Below are positions 44,499 through 56,480 of a DNA stretch of 64,000 nucleotides, piece by piece (within the stretch, counting starts at the first letter, position 1; each line of letters starts with the position of its first letter). The translations under genes were made by a program, and so were the position numbers. Origin of the DNA: Pelobates cultripes (taxonomy: Eukaryota; Chordata; Amphibia; Anura; Pelobatidae); the NCBI GenBank assembly GCA_933207985.1, contig OW240921.1, positions 102,056,274-102,120,273 on the forward strand, read 5' to 3'. The notes below the pieces were generated by a model. The model had not been told where the DNA came from. It was given only the letters and a program-made list of their open reading frames with translations, and did not search any database.

Positions 44499-45039
44499 TG
44501 TGATAAAATTAGCCTTCCCAGTTCCTTACTCTCTTCATTTGTGGTTTCATATTGAAAAAAAATCTCTCTATATATCTTCGTGTTCTTTTTAATACTTTGT
44601 TTATTTTCCCAGTTTTATTTTCATGGATATTGTATAAATCATGATAATAGGTTTGAAATATGCGTGCTATATCCTGTGATTTATGCCAACACTATTCCTG
44701 TCTCTCTTTTATTTTAGGAATATATGCTTTAATACATTGATTTTTGATATCTTATGCCAATAGCTTTCCTTGCTTATTTGCATGTTATTTGCAAATAACA
44801 TGTCTTATTAAATAGCAAATATTCTTTAGATATCTCTTTCCCCATAAACCCATCCAAACCTCCTCTTAAATTTTTCAGTTTCTCCAGTGATTCGTGATTT
44901 AATGATAGTTTATGTTCCTGTTCTATTATTTTCATCTTATTTATTAATAACTTTTTTCTTTGTTCTTTTCTTTTTTAATAAAGAACCCAATGCAATCCCC
45001 GAATTACAGTCTTGTGAGCTTCCCATATTACATATATCC

Positions 45040-46285
45040 GAAGTAGACAATAAAGTGTGCATGGCTTCGATCCCTGCTGAATGTGCGATGATGGTGTATA
45101 CATTTTTTTTTTTTTATAAATTCTTTATTTTGAATTTTTTAATAATATGGGGGTTAGGGTACAGAAAAGAAAACTTGGGAGCAAGGATAATTTCACAGAG
45201 ACCATGAGTTGCATTAATGTGTTACAAAACAGTCATAAAGAAGAAGTAATTACATAGTTTTTGTTCCGTAACTGTTGCTGTCCTTCGATGTTGCTGTAGG
45301 ACTTTGGTCCCGATTCCGAGAGAGGGTTCTAAAGCTTATTTGTAGAGGGGTGTAACACTGTGTTGCAGTATATGATATTTTAACAGCTATAACAAGAACA
45401 TTTTCGGTTCGTAAGTTTCGGTGTATACATTTTTGACATCTATGGGGATAAAAATTATAGGATCGTCTGGGAGCACTACATTGTTAATATGTTTAAAAAA
45501 ATCTTGGGTGTCTTTAAGACAAGTGGGAAATGAGCCAGTGGATTTTTTACACTGATGATCCACGTATTTTGCCAAGGGTTTCAAAATACCCCCCCCCCGG
45601 CAGATAAAATAGGTCTGCCAGGGGGTTCTTTGGGTCCTTGTGTACCTTAGGTAAGTTGTATAGAAAAAGGATTTTCAGATGGGGATCAATAAGATACCTA
45701 GGGGTCATCCATCCAACCTGCTTTGAATCCTCTAGTTACCAATCTTTGTAGTTTCGTCAAGATGTTGCTTGTGGGGTCAAATTTCTTGTTGAAGTGCCTG
45801 ACAATAGTCTAAGGATTTCAGCTCTATATGTGTCATCATCTTGCAGGACTATGGCCCCACCCATATCGGGAGGCCTTAAGTGATGTTGGTGTCTTCTGCT
45901 CTGTCATTCAGAGTCCATTTTTCCTTGGAGATAAGGTTATGTGGTAATGCATCTCGATTAGAAAGTTTTCACTAATTGTGTGAACATTTTGATGGAATTG
46001 TGGTGTTCCCACAAATTTTTCAATCGTAATGTATTCTGTGTTCCTTGATGTAGCTCTTTTCTTAGGTCTTGCAGGTTAAGGGTCCTTACCATTTTAAATA
46101 GACCAATGTCCATTTTAAATCTGTTGGGTTTGGAAGTAGGAACATATGTTAATCCTTTGAATAGAATGTTAATGTGATCGGTAGTGAGTATTTTGGAGAA
46201 TAGTTTAAAAATAGGTTCGTAACGAGTGTTGATATTTTTTGAACCTCTGTCCTCATTAAGTAATTCTAGGTTAAACATTATGCCT
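45040..46285 (-). pseudogene. Second Penelope-like element fragment (RT N-terminal half)
   Basis: On the minus strand: MFNLELLNEDRG and ILFKGLTYVPTSKPN (46278-46130), a stretch with stops, FLYNLPKVHKDPKNP (about 45670), FPTCLKDTQDFFKHIN (about 45520) and IFIPIDVKNVYT (about 45430). After the insertion at 45104-45419 it continues TIIAHSAGIEAMHTLL to about 45040, where L1 sequence begins. The order is that of a PLE RT up to the block before the catalytic DD, which is missing. It differs in sequence from the 37-40 kb PLE, so it belongs to another family. Confidence 0.75.
45104..45419 (-). mobile_element. 316-bp retroelement with poly(A), inserted in the second PLE
   Basis: GGTGTATACAT flanks it at 45093-45103 and 45420-45430. 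Its left side is a T-run followed by TATAAATTCTTTATTTTG, that is, a minus-strand poly(A) tail with an AATAAA-type signal. It is probably a 5'-truncated L1 3' UTR. No ORF remains. Confidence 0.7.
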
Positions 46286-46853
46286 TAAATAATACACTCA
46301 TAATATTTGCAGCTATTAATTTATGATTCAGCTTGTCAATATATGGGCCGACCAGACCAGTTTGCTGATAGATAAAACAGGTCTTATGTAGTCTTCTCCA
46401 ATGTCTGAGAACATAATCTTCACTTTAGGGCAGCAATAGTCACTTAAGTGAATTCCACTTGTCAAAGAAATCAAGTTTTGTTTGCTTTAAGTATAGCAAA
46501 GGTTATTGAAAACAGACTTGTCACTTTTCAGGTTTTGCTTTTTTTATGAATACGTTTTTGTCCTATTTTCTAGTTTTTTTTAGTTATACGTAAGAACAAG
46601 TAAGGATTGAGAAACAATGCTAGATTAACAGTTGGGAAACTGTCAGTGCTGACTTTTATATACCTTGGATAGATGAGAATGAGCTTGCTCCATACTGATG
46701 GATACCTGTTGAAAAACTAAATCCACAGATAGGGACAATTTAGCTAGGGGAAACCTAAAGAGCAATGCCAAATATTGCACAATTCATAAAATAAAATAAG
46801 AAGCCAAAATGGGGTTGCAGTAACCCTTTAAAAATAGTAATTACATTTTAAAC
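46286..46853. other. No recognised feature
   Basis: AT-rich sequence without a recognisable ORF or repeat, between the PLE fragment and a small TTAA element. Confidence 0.45.
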
Positions 46854-46927
46854 TTAAAGGAATGCTTCAGGCACCAATATAACAACTTCTAAATTAAGTT
46901 GTTTTGGTGCTTGGAGTGTCCCTTTAA
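46854..46927. mobile_element. Minimal TTAA hairpin element (66 bp)
   Basis: TTAA at 46854-46857 and 46924-46927 bounds only 66 bp. Arms of about 29 bp, AGGAATGCTTCAGGCACC and GGTGCTTGGAGTGTCCCTT with inner AACAACTT/AAGTTGTT, leave a loop of about 7 nt. It is essentially two terminal repeats of the AAAGGRR MITE class without an interior. Confidence 0.65.
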
Positions 46928-46959
46928 TCCTTATATTTAACTGCTCAAGTTATGTGATT

Positions 46960-47400
46960 TTAAGGGATACTATAGTGGCTGGAATACAAAGCTGTATTCC
47001 TCACAGTAATGCTCTCTCTGCCTCCACCTTCCCTCCAGCCCCCCCTTCACATGCCATGGTAAATAAAGGGGTAAAAACCCTTTACTTATCTGTCCCTTGG
47101 CACTGAATTGCGACTCTGCCTCATCTGATGTCCCTCGACGAGCAGTTACTAATGTGTAGGAAAGAATTGAATCAGTGCTTTCCTTTGGAAATTCTCGGAT
47201 GCTGGATGTCCTCATGCAGAGTGTGAGGACGTCCAGTGTCAGTAACCGGACCAAAAGTCTATTAGGATCCAGGATGTGCCTCTGGAGGCAGACTTAGTGC
47301 TGCAATGTAAGCAGCACTAAGGGCAACAGGGACACTGTACCAGATGACTTCAATGAGCTGAAGTGGTCTGGGTTCCTGTAGTCAGGACTTGAGTCCTGCA
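46960..47400. mobile_element. MITE-like repeat starting at TTAA
   Basis: TTAA at 46960-46963 followed by GGGATACTATAGTGGCTGG is a MITE-type left end. Later phrases (TCAATGAGCTGAAGTGGTCTG near 47350) match the right-hand part of the 2-kb MITE (TTAAGCTGAATGGGTG class), but the terminal CTTTAA is not preserved. Truncated. Confidence 0.5.
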
Positions 47401-47754
47401 GGAACACATGGGAACGGTGTTCCTGCACTTTTTCCACAGAAGGAACGCCGTTCTAGTTTGTGGTCCTGCAAGACTTGTTTGCCCGTGAGGCAAACAAGGC
47501 ATTTGCATTGTTAGCCTTGGGGCAGGCAGGCGGGCAGCAAGGGAGCGCTGATCTGTGAGCTCTCCCTGCTCAGCTCCCTTGTGCGCCGCAGAGTGATGCC
47601 GGGAGCCAGAATATAATGCCGCCTGCCTGGAGTTTAACCGCCCGTCTGCCTTCCTGCCCGCACAGACCGGCCAGCAGTCCCACTGGACCCTAGGTAAAAA
47701 ATCAACCCAGCTCTCCCAAATGTAGGGAGGCTAGGTGGATTTTAAAAATAATCT

Positions 47755-48507
47755 GTGAGTGTTTGGGGGAAATGTGTGTGTGTGTGTATATGTGTATGTG
47801 TGATGTGTGTGTGTGTGTGTGTCTGTCAGTGTGTCTGTCTGTCAGTGAGCCCCCCTACCCACCTTACAGCCCCCCTACTCACCTCACAGACCCCCTACCC
47901 ACCACACATAACCCCTACCCACTTACAGACCTCCTACCAACTTACAGTCCCCTGACCCACTCACAGCCCCTACCTTCTCACAGTCCCTTACCCTCTCACA
48001 GCCCCCCTACCCACTCACAGTCCCACTACCCTCTCACAGCCTTCCTACCCAAACCTTGTCACAGCCATCCCACTCTGTCTCCCCACACACTGTCACAGCC
48101 CCCCCTACCCACCTTTCAACCCCCTACCCACCACACAGACCCCCTACCCACCACACATAACCCCTACCCACTTACCCCTACCCACTTACCCCTACCAACT
48201 TACAGACCCCTGACCCATTCACAGCCCCTACCTTCTCACAGTCCCTCACCCTCTCACAGCCCCCCTACCCACTCACAGTCCCACTACCCTCTCACAGCCT
48301 TCCTACCCAAACCTTGTCACAGCCATCCCACACACCCTGTCACCTCTCCACACACACACACCCTGTCACTCCCCCCATACACACATCGTGTCACCCTCCC
48401 ACACACGCACACACTCTATCATCAACATACACACACTGACACCCCCTCCATACAATATCACCATCCCCAATTACTTTTAGCTTCCACACATTGTCACCCC
48501 TTCACCC

Positions 48508-48565
<58 letters not shown>
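47755..48565. repeat. (TG)n, C-rich minisatellite and (AT)n tract
   Basis: GTGTGTGT runs to about 47835. It is followed by irregular repeats of CCCCCTACCCAC and CTCACAGCCC (47845-48480), in which a block of about 220 bp (47845-48065) reappears at about 48100-48325. An (AT)n tract lies at about 48511-48564. The 288-codon frame across it encodes Pro/His/Thr-rich low-complexity sequence and is not a gene. Confidence 0.75.
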
Positions 48566-48568
<3 letters not shown>

Positions 48569-48653
48569 CACACAAATGTATAATTTAAAAAAAATAAAAA
48601 ATTGGGGGGAGGTGAATTCTCACACTTGACCCCTGCCTTAAATGTCCCTTTAA

Positions 48654-49882
48654 GTAGCCTTGTAAGATTTGAAACAATATTTTTCTCTTTATACTGTTGC
48701 CTTAATGTAAGACTTTGTACAGTTTTTCCATGACAGAGTGACTTTAACCATCTATTACTGACCACCATCCATTTTACAGCAAATCAACAACCTCACGTTG
48801 GCACATTGATACCAGAATGATCACTCACAAGCATGCTCTATAACAATATTATTAAAATGATGTGCGTACTTACAGAACCTGTGATATATAATGCCATACT
48901 CTATTAGCAATTTTCTAAAATAAAACAATTACAAAAATTAACCCTGTAAAAACATGTTCTCTAATTATTTTATTTACCTGTCACAAAATGTTTCAAACAG
49001 TGTACAAACTATGTAGGAAATGTCTGTCTGTCTATTCACAAGACATAGGAAAATGAATGAATTAGTTTTCCTCTGGTTTAGTATCAAACTATTTTCCATT
49101 GTGGCATGCATAATGAATCTCTGCGTCTATTAGTCTGCGTTTTAATAGAACTTTTATTTTATTACCTTGTGTACCTAGAGCTAAAATAAACAAAGCCATC
49201 TGCTTGTAAGCACTTTTCTTTGCTTCATTTTAATTAACATCATGCAACATGGGATGAGCCCGTTCTGAAAATCAACCTCCGCCTAGCAACAGATGGATTT
49301 CACCTCTCAAACGTACACAGTTTATTTAGGTTGTTTTGGAATTGACAGGAGATATTTTCTTTCCATTTGCTTCATGCTTGTGGAGGATAAACTGTTTTAT
49401 ATTTTAAGTTTTAGTAAATGGAGAATATGGGCTTGTTTTACAAGTCGGTAAATAAATCAGCTTATTCCATAAAATATCATTGTGCTATGTACTAGAACAG
49501 CTTGCAGCTTGACTTTTCTGGGCTCCTCGTAATTTTTGGCATATAACATTTCCTTCTAAAGTGTTTTGTAAGTACAATGAGTGAAAAAGAAATGAGTGTG
49601 AGTAACAGCAACAAATAGTGTTGTTTTGGGTCATAGCCCCTCTTAAAACACAAAATACATAAGACACATTCATGAGCTTTATTTGAGCCCAGCATTAATT
49701 CAGAATGAACTGAGCCAATAGTTTTACCCTACCCACTGCCTTCATACCTCCCCCCCCTCTTTCCTTATTTCCCTTCTATGTGCAGTTAGGGAATGAAGAG
49801 TGATTACTGGGTAAGGATAGTACTACCTCTACCCCCTTTCAATGGCCTGTGGGATGGAGGGTAAAAATAATGTTCATCTATG
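48654..49882. other. Single-copy-looking AT-rich DNA; candidate conserved noncoding element
   Basis: No repeat or ORF motif is seen. The part at about 48980-49430 has even complexity with homeobox-site-like TAATTA/ATTA cores (AATTAGTTTTCC, TTTTAATTAACATC), GCATAATGAATC and few CpG, which is the look of vertebrate conserved noncoding elements. This is impression only, and conservation cannot be tested here. Confidence 0.25.
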
Positions 49883-50012
49883 GCAGAGGTACCTTCGGCA
49901 CTTCAGATCTTGTGGATTGTATCTCCCCTGATACTTTACCAGCATTATGGCTGTAAGAGCATTATGGGAGATGTAGCGCACAACATCTGGAGTGTCAAAA
50001 GTTGCCTAGCTT
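49883..50012. mobile_element. Foldback MITE, about 130 bp
   Basis: The arms pair around TTACCAGCATTATGGCTGTAA: CTTCGGCACTTCAGAT with ATCTGGAGTGTCAAAAG, and ATCTCCCCTGATACT with GAGCATTATGGGAGAT. I recognise this as a common short hairpin repeat in frog genomes. No ORF is present. Confidence 0.6.
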
Positions 50013-50896
50013 CAAGCTAAAGAGTTCCCACATCTCTCTAGCCTGATAATACTTGGCCATTTTTGAGACCTGACCAGGGATTAATCGAAGGACAATCTAC
50101 TGAGTTTCTCTAAGCTTTTGTCCATTCTCAGAGTTCTTAGTTGCAATGTCATTGCTTGGGCTCTCCCTCGGCTAAAAGAGTAATACAAACATGGATCCAT
50201 GCTCCATGTGCCAATTGGGTATAGGCCCCAAAAATACCAAAACGATCTTCTGGGGTTGCTGTAACTCTCATGCAAAGGGAACTTGTCAACATTTTGGTTC
50301 TGGTCTGCTGTTATGGGTGGAATCTGTCTGATATGCAAATAGTATTTGTTCTCTTTGTAATGGGACAAGTAAGCAAAAATATTTGGAGATGCGAGCAGAG
50401 GGCAAGATACTGAGTTTCTCCAAGCTTTTGTCTGTTATCAAAGTTCTTCTATTCTCTGTTTCTGGACTAGAGTGTGCTTTATTTTGTCTGAATATGAATA
50501 GGGTAGGGAGGGGAGAATCACACTAGCTCTATATAAAAAAAATTAAAAATTACTCCCTTGTGATGTAAGACTATATATGTAAGTTCAGGCTATGCATTGC
50601 ACAAAGCTTTCTTACATCACAGACTGTTTTCAGCTTGTATTGTTTCCAGTACCATAATAAGCATGCTTGTAGCTAAACACTGTTATACTGTGTGCAATAT
50701 TTTCCAGGAAACACCCAACAGTAAAAGGTTGCTAAATCTAGTGTTATCTGGTCTTCATCATTCTGGGTTTCTGAGATCTAGTTTTCAAGGTTATCAAACA
50801 ACCTATTACAACTTCAACAATATACTCAGGGAATTTAAAAAGACAAAGCTACTACACAAAAATGCTAGTGGTGTAAGTGAATAAGAAGTTTGTCAG
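50013..50896. other. No gene; contains a 40-bp direct repeat
   Basis: A segment of about 40 bp starting TACTGAGTTTCTCTAAGC (50098) recurs at 50408 with a few changes. Between the copies is an ATGCAAAT octamer (50333). No reading frame is convincing. Confidence 0.45.
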
Positions 50897-52161
50897 GACA
50901 GGTGCATCGTTGCCATATGGGTGGGTGGAATAAATAAACAAAACACATACCTAACCCAATAAGACATGGACACTAAGGGATATGGATCAAATCTGCCCAC
51001 AGCTTAACATTGAATAACGTCAATGCCCCCAACCCCGCCATACCATCCCTATCCCCCACAGTTAGAAAAAGGCAATGACCCATATCTTAAAAACATAAAC
51101 AAATAACAATATTTTACCAACATGAACATAACATTAAAGTGCCAATGTTTTAAATAACCAATGGTAGGGGTATACCTGGATAACCTTACACCCACCAGGT
51201 TCTGAGCCATTGACAAGCTTGAAACCTACCAAACTTACCAAAAACCATATTAACTGTTTCGAAACCAGCATAATGAAGAGCCTATTTTCTAGTCTTCAGC
51301 TCACTATCCTACCGCTGTGACAGAACGGGACAACCCAGCAAAACCAGCCCCAGGGAGGGAGAGAGGGACAAACTCAGACAGGAAAGCAAATTAAAAGTGA
51401 ATTTGCTAAGATGGGCTAACTTCCTAGCCCACCAATCCACACATACCTTCCGCCTAGGACCCGTGCCATCTTAACAACATCATGGGCCCCTGGACAAAGC
51501 AGTGCACTGGGGCCCAGCTTATACAACCACTCACACAAAAATATATATATAAATTATCGCTAAAATTAAGCTCATGGAATACATACACACAGACTGCTGT
51601 GTACACACACACAGACTGCTGAATACACACACACAGACTGCTGAATACACACACACAGACACACACACACACACAGAGTGCTGAACACAAACACACACAG
51701 ACTGCTGAACACAAACATACAGACTGCTGAATACACATAGACAGACAATGATGGGTGCAGTGTGTGTGCGAGGGGTGCAGTGTGTGTGCGAGGGGTGCAA
51801 TGTGTGTGTGTGTGTGAGGGGTACAGTGTGTATGTGTGTGAGGGATGCTGTGTGTGGGGTTTCAATGTGTGTGTGAGAGGTGCAGTGTGTGTAAGGGGTG
51901 GTGTGTGTTAGGGGTGCACTCGGTGTGAGAGGGGTGCTGTTTGTGAGGGCAGTTGTGTGTGTGCATTTGTGAGTGAGCTGCTATGTGTGGTAGTGAGTTG
52001 CCATGTGTGGGAGTGAGGTGCTGTGTGTGTGTGTGTGTGGGGGGGCTGCTGTGTGTGTATGTGGGGGGTACAGTATGTAAGGGGTGCTGTGTGTGTTAGG
52101 GGTGCATTGTGTGTGATAGAGGTGCTGTGTATGTGAGGTGCTTTGTGTATGAATGAGCTGC

Positions 52162-52195
<34 letters not shown>

Positions 52196-54017
52196 TGAGG
52201 GGTGCTGTGTGTGTGTGAGAGTGAGGGGTGTTGTGTGTGTGCTGTGTGTGTGAGGGGTGCTGTGTGTGAAGGGTGCTGTATGTGAGGGGGGCTGCTAAGT
52301 GATTTTTGTTATTTTTATTTAACATACATTTAAAAAAGCTTCATGTCCCCCCTACCCTTCTTCTTACCTTTGGTGAAGGAGGGGGGACACAGCCAGCCCT
52401 GGTGGTCCAGTGGTGAGTACTATAGACCTACCTATCGTCACTCCTCCCGCAAGCAGAATGCTGTGTTGGAGCATTGCCATGGCAACGAGCGACAACGCTC
52501 AGACTAGCATGCCCACGGGAGGAACTGCCTCCCATAACCCTACACTCACCAGGTTCTGAGCCACTGACAAGCTCGAAACCTACCAAACTTACCAAGAACC
52601 ATATTAACCATTTCAAAACCAGCATAATGAAGAGTCTATTTTCATAGTCTTCAGCTCACTATCCCGCTGCTGTGACAGAACGGGACAACCCAGAAAAACC
52701 AACCCCAGGGAGGGAAAGAGGGACAAACATAGCCAGGAAAGCAAGTTAAAAGAGAATTTGCTAAGATGGCTGCCTGTTTATATAGCTCAGCCCGTTAACT
52801 TCCTAGCCCACCAATCCACACATACCTTCCGCCTAGGACCAGTGCAATTTAACAACATTATGGGCCCCCGGACAAAGCAGTGTACTGGGGCCCAGCCTAC
52901 ACAACCACTCACAGGAAAAACTATATAAATTATCGCTAAAATTAAGCTTTTATATTTTTGGTACCTCCAAGAAATGCAATACATTCGCACAATACAAACA
53001 TACAGACTGCTGAATACACACACAGACTGCTAAATGCACACACAAACGGACTGTTGAATACATACACACAGACTGCTGGATACATGCACACAGACTGCTG
53101 GATACATGCACACGGACTGCTGGATACACACAGACTGCTGAACACACACACACACACACACACAGAGACTGCTGAGCACACATACACAGATTGGTGAACC
53201 CACACACAAACACACAGACTGCTTAATACATACAGGCAGACAACGATGGGTGCAGTGTGTGTGTGTGAGAGAGATGCAGTGTGTGTGTGTGAGGGGTGCA
53301 ATGTGTGTGTGTGAGGGGTGCAGTGTGTGTGTGAGGGATGCTGTGTGTGCGGGGTTCAGTGTGTGTGTGAGGGATGCTGTGTGTGGGGGGTTCAGTGTGT
53401 GTGTGAGAGGTGCAGTGTGTGTAAGGGGTGCACTGGGTGTGAGAGGGGTGCTGTGTGTGAGGTTCTGTGTGTGTGTGAGGGGTGCTGTGTGTGTGTGAGA
53501 GAAGGGTACAGTGTGCATGTGAGGGGTGCAGTGTGTAAGGGGTTCTGTGCGTGTTAGGGATGCACAGTGTGTGATAGGGTTGCATTGTGTGTGAGGGGTG
53601 CTGTGTATGTGAGGTGCTTTGTGTATGAGTGAGCTACTGTGTGTTTGGGGGGGATGCTGTGTGTGTGAGAGAGTGAGGGGTGCTGTGTGTGTGAAGGGTG
53701 TTGTGTGTGAAGGGTGCTGTATGTGAGGGGGCTGCATAGGGATTTTTGTTATTTTTATTGAAATTGAAATAAAAAAAACCTTCATGCTCCCCCCCCTCCC
53801 CCCACACCCTTCTTCTTACCTTTGGTGAAAGAGGTAGGACACAGCCAACCCTGGTGGTACTATAGACCTACCTAGAGAACGAGCTAGATACCCCTAGGGG
53901 GACCAGCTAAGTGTGTATCTGGGGTGACCAAGACAGATGATAACCCTCACTTATGTATATAAATAAAGAAAAAACAGACCTGGTGGGTCAGAAGAAGTAG
54001 GGCATCCCCTAGTAGAT

Positions 54018-54064
<47 letters not shown>

Positions 54065-55760
54065 AACCTTTAATAGTTACTGTATTAAAATACTCATATT
54101 AGTAGTGAAGAAATGAGGATAACAAAAAATGATTAAAATAGGTATAGATAGGTGAGACCGACATTCCTGAGTGGGATATATAGCCTAAAAATACCACTTC
54201 AGAAAAATTAATATAATCTTGAGATGAAAAAGGATCCCACTACAGTGCTTATCCTGCTACAGAGTAATGGTAACTTGTAAAAATGTTGCCATCTAGAATA
54301 ATAATGTATGATTAATGACCCTCCTAACAAGAAACCCCCCAGCAATTGCTTAGAGAATCTTCTGGGGTAGAAAGTAGCAAAATAAAGCTACATATTAAGG
54401 AGAGAAGTATATATTTGCAAATAACAAGGAGGTCTGTTACTAAGTTGCTAGATTACTCAGCTATTTCAGAGTCAGCGACGAAGTGATACAGTGTAGGTTG
54501 TGCCTCTGCGGCTGTTGAATGACGAAACCTCACTACGAGGTGGGGAGATGAAGAAAGTTGAGTCTCCCCCGCACAAAATGAAAGGTACCCCTACTAATAC
54601 ACAACCCCCAGTGTAGCAAAACTCTAACCAATCGTCAAAGCAATAGATCCTGACTAACTGATGAGCTGAATCTGTAACGGCTCGAGCACGACCACCTATC
54701 CAACCTAACTACCTGCTTCCTAACACGTGTACTATAGACCTACCTATCTTCACTCCTCCCACGGGCAGAATGCTGTGGCAAAGAGCGACAACGCTCAGAC
54801 TAGCATGCTCGTTGGAGGCCTCTCAGGTCCTCCCTCTAATGAAGCCTTGGATCCTATCTCCCTTCCTCTCACCAACATAGGGCTTTTGGGTCGGTGGTGA
54901 GAGAGATATTTAATATCTCCACTGGCCCAAGTGGTCCCTAAACAAGTAAGCAGGCCTTCTTCATGGGCCGGCAGGGGAGATCAAAAGATCTTCACTGTCG
55001 GCCTGGACATATAGTCATCGCACTGGGGCCCCCATGCTTGTGGGGCCCCCGGGCAACTGCCCAGCATGCCCATGCGGAAGGACGGCCCTTCCTAGGACCG
55101 CCTCTTAGCTCTGTCAAGGCCTCTTTCCACTAAGCTTGACCTTTGTTACATGGGGCTACATGACATGGTGCATTGACGCCATATGGGTGGGTGGAATAAA
55201 AAAAAAAACACATACCTAACCCAATAAGAGATGAACACTAAGGTACATGGGTCAACTTTGTCCACAGTTTTTATTCATATATTTATAATAGTAATAAATT
55301 AATATTGAATAAAGTCATTGCTCCCAACCCTGCCATACCATCCCTCTCCCCCACAGTTAGAAAAAAGCAATGACCCATATCTGAAAAACATAAACATATA
55401 AAAATATTTTACCAACATGAACATAACATTAAAGTGCCAATGTTTTAAATAACCATGGTAGGGGTATACCCGGATACCCCTACACTCACCAGGTTCTGAG
55501 CCACCGACAAGATTGAAACCTACCAAACTTACCAAAACCAATATTAACCATTTCAAAACCAGCATAATGAAGAGCCTGTTTTCCTAGCCTTCAGCTCACT
55601 AAGATGACTGCCTATTTATATAGCTCAGCCCCCTAACTTCCTATCCCACCAATCCACACATACCTTTCCCTAGTCCTGCCTCCTAAACCTGTCAATGCCC
55701 TTTTCCACTAAGCTGTGCTTTTGTTACATGGGGATACATTCTGATTAGTCAGTTTTAACT
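50897..55760 (-). repeat. Composite of Ngaro 3' ends, TG-rich arrays and GC modules, partly duplicated
   Basis: Three minus-strand copies of the Ngaro 3' noncoding region are present: 50897-51300, 52530-52640 (partial) and 55163-55570. They share CCATATGG near the end, TTGGCACTTTAATG, and CACCAGGTTCTGAGCC. Between them lies a repeated block: a CCTAGGACC junction, GGGCCC-rich text, a TG/CA-rich array (51580-52320; again 52980-53745), and GC-rich text with ACTATAGACCTACCTA and GACTAGCATGC. Corresponding points are offset by about 1.35-1.38 kb between the first and second block, which indicates a tandem duplication. No coding sequence survives. Confidence 0.65.
53875..54728. mobile_element. 854-bp insertion with 18-bp TSD, unclassified
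   Basis: GTACTATAGACCTACCTA is found at 53857-53874 and 54729-54746. The first block of the duplication carries the same site uninterrupted at about 52420, so the empty site is visible within the window. The insert starts GAGAACGAGCTAGATACCCC, has an (AT)n tract at 54021-54058 and no ORF or poly(A). A duplication of 18 bp suggests a retroelement. The family is not recognised. Confidence 0.72.
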
Positions 55761-56480
55761 AATACAATGTAACCTGCTTTTGCTGTGAAAAAAAACAGGT
55801 GTTGCATAGACAGCCTATTGTGCCAAGCATATTGTCCATCGCACATGTTTGTAAATATTCACTGACTTTATGCAGCGTCTGATGCAGTTAGATTATCGAT
55901 ACTGTTATCAGCCATTTTTATGACAGTCGTCATTCTTATTTATCAAACCTCTAGAGGTAGGTGAACATTAGTAATGATGATTGATGCTAGAGTTTCCAAA
56001 TTCACAGGCTAACACTGTGCCCACGCTATTCCATTATGTTTCATAACACATGCTGTTCTTTCTTATCATTTTCATGTCTGGTCATATATATACAAGATCA
56101 CTCTAAGGACCATAGCCACTGCAGCCCTTGTAATGGATATGGTACCAGTTGCCCCTGTAACTTCCCTCTATTCTGTGTGTTCCAACCATTTGACACAAAC
56201 CAAGGGCCCCATAGGCACTTCCAACAACTCATTAACAATATCAATAGTAAGAGCAGATATCTACCAACAACTGTGACAAAGGGGTACTACAAGCACCATC
56301 ACCACTGCAGCCACTGTAGTGGTTATAGTTTCAGTATGCCAGCATGTACCTGGATGCAATTTGACATTGACCAGATCCATACTGACATGAAGGCACTAAA
56401 ACCACTGCAGTGAGCTTTAGTGATTATGGTGCTTGGAGAGCTTCTTTGATTGTCACATATGTTGGTGTACAGTTGCTCAA
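55761..56480. other. No gene; possible MITE-like segment
   Basis: The part 56090-56450 has loosely repeated CACCATCACCACTGCAGCC phrases and ends TATGGTGCTTGGAGAGC, similar to the TTAA MITE termini but without TTAA. The rest is unassigned AT-rich DNA. Confidence 0.4.

Larger units (their letters stand above)
36455..45035 (-). mobile_element. Old L1 ORF2 remnant, split by two later insertions
   Basis: Read on the minus strand: WEAHKTVIRGLHWV and downstream helices (about 45035-44500, with several stops); then reverse transcriptase LLGVDVEIAFDRV, GTMQGCPLSPLLF and AYVDDIMI (42230-41684); then IKYLGVMIPPNIKDLF, WVKQLIIRYIWGKKSP and RPKSSGGLGVPDI (36960-36455). The pieces follow the order of L1 ORF2, but about 130 residues between the first two are missing. 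A PLE (36949-41667) and a DIRS element (42285-44498) sit in the gaps. Frameshifts and stops make it a fossil. The 5' end is cut by the second PLE near 45040. Confidence 0.82.

Noticed and set aside
47763..48629. 288-codon open frame rich in Pro, Thr and His
   Set aside because: It is the translation of a C-rich minisatellite ending in an (AT)n tract. Periodicity explains the open frame.
53030..53785. 251-codon His/Thr/Pro-rich frame
   Set aside because: It arises from the TG-rich array on the opposite strand. Tandem repeat frames stay open by chance.
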